64,000 nucleotides of DNA from Roseivirga seohaensis (GTDB lineage: Bacteria; Bacteroidota; Bacteroidia; Cytophagales; Cyclobacteriaceae): positions 62,001-126,000 of the forward strand of contig NZ_LRPB01000005.1 of assembly GCF_001592945.1 (NCBI RefSeq). Reading direction: 5' to 3'. The position numbers were made by a program, and so were the translations under genes. How positions within the stretch are numbered: the stretch's first letter is position 1; the number at the start of each line of letters is the position of its first letter. Below the pieces are notes generated by a model. The model made no database searches and was not told where the DNA came from. It saw only the letters and a program-made list of their open reading frames with translations. Positions 63,858 through 64,000 of the stretch are shown piece after piece.

Positions 63858-64000
63858 TTAGCCAACAGACCCTTCAAGCGTTAGGGCAAGAAGTTTTTGC
63901 GCCTCTACGGCAAATTCCATTGGCAATTGCTTAAGTACTTCTTTGGCGTATCCGTTTACGATAAGTGCCACAGCAGTTTCTGCGTCAATTCCTCTTTGCT
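63858..64000 (-). CDS. sufB: SufB C-terminus, cut by window edge
   Basis: The last 46 residues of Suf[21 protein letters not shown], then the end [20 protein letters not shown] (last three residues SVG), which is diagnostic for the SufB C-terminus. The rest of the gene lies beyond base 64000. It is the first visible gene of the SUF operon. Confidence 0.93.
   Translation of the reverse strand, partial: QRGIDAETAVALIVNGYAKEVLKQLPMEFAVEAQKLLALTLEGSVG

Overview
The window looks like chromosomal DNA of a marine-type Bacteroidota, most likely a Cytophagales (Roseivirga/Fulvivirga-like) bacterium; the genus is a guess from gene content. Support for the phylum: a SusC/SusD pair, a TamL lipoprotein, a PorSS/T9SS sorting domain on a giant adhesin, Bat (VWA/TPR) proteins, 7TMR-DISM and LytTR two-component proteins, a Bacteroidota-type VLRF1 release factor, few Shine-Dalgarno sequences, and TAnnTTTG-type -7 boxes. 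There are no rRNA or tRNA genes, CRISPR arrays or insertion sequences that I can see.

Layout. 1-8.75 kb is a housekeeping block: a TamL outer-membrane assembly protein (cut at the left edge), a SpoU rRNA methyltransferase, a queuosine-precursor transporter, RNase Z, a STAS protein, PurC, a MORN/YwqK repeat protein and a thiolase. 9-20.3 kb is the most unusual part: a soluble histidine kinase with ten PAS modules, its LuxR-type response regulator, a kinase-like protein that has lost its phospho-acceptor histidine, the BatB/BatC pair, and a set of small secreted proteins (two related small OMP-like proteins, a lipoprotein, a FISUMP protein). The gaps in this stretch carry repeated TAGGT/ACCTA boxes, several arranged as TAGGT-N5-ACCTA. 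I propose these as operators of one regulon controlled by the LuxR-type regulator.

20.8-28 kb holds a SusC/SusD nutrient-import pair, a DsbA/FrnE-like protein and a probable GH64 beta-1,3-glucanase. 28-38 kb is mostly housekeeping: a VLRF1 peptidyl-tRNA hydrolase, PBP1A, a saccharopine-dehydrogenase-like enzyme, cytidine deaminase, an esterase, the rpsF-rpsR-rplI operon, polyphosphate glucokinase, TrmN6, RNase HI and MarC. 38-42 kb carries a 7TMR-DISM histidine kinase, a LytTR regulator and a permuted NlpC/P60-like protein. 42.1-54.4 kb is one 4085-residue secreted adhesin with VCBS/FG-GAP, Ig-like, six tandem MBG, cadherin and T9SS sorting domains, followed by a small lipoprotein.

55-58.4 kb is a copper-type cluster: a small cysteine-motif protein, MbnP, the di-haem MbnH/MauG-like enzyme and a beta-barrel with a CxxCxC motif at its mature N-terminus. 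59-64 kb is the SUF iron-sulfur operon (sufB, cut at the right edge, then sufC, sufD, sufS, sufE and a SufT/DUF59 gene), followed by a bacilliredoxin. Intrinsic terminators with clear stems mark most transcription-unit ends.
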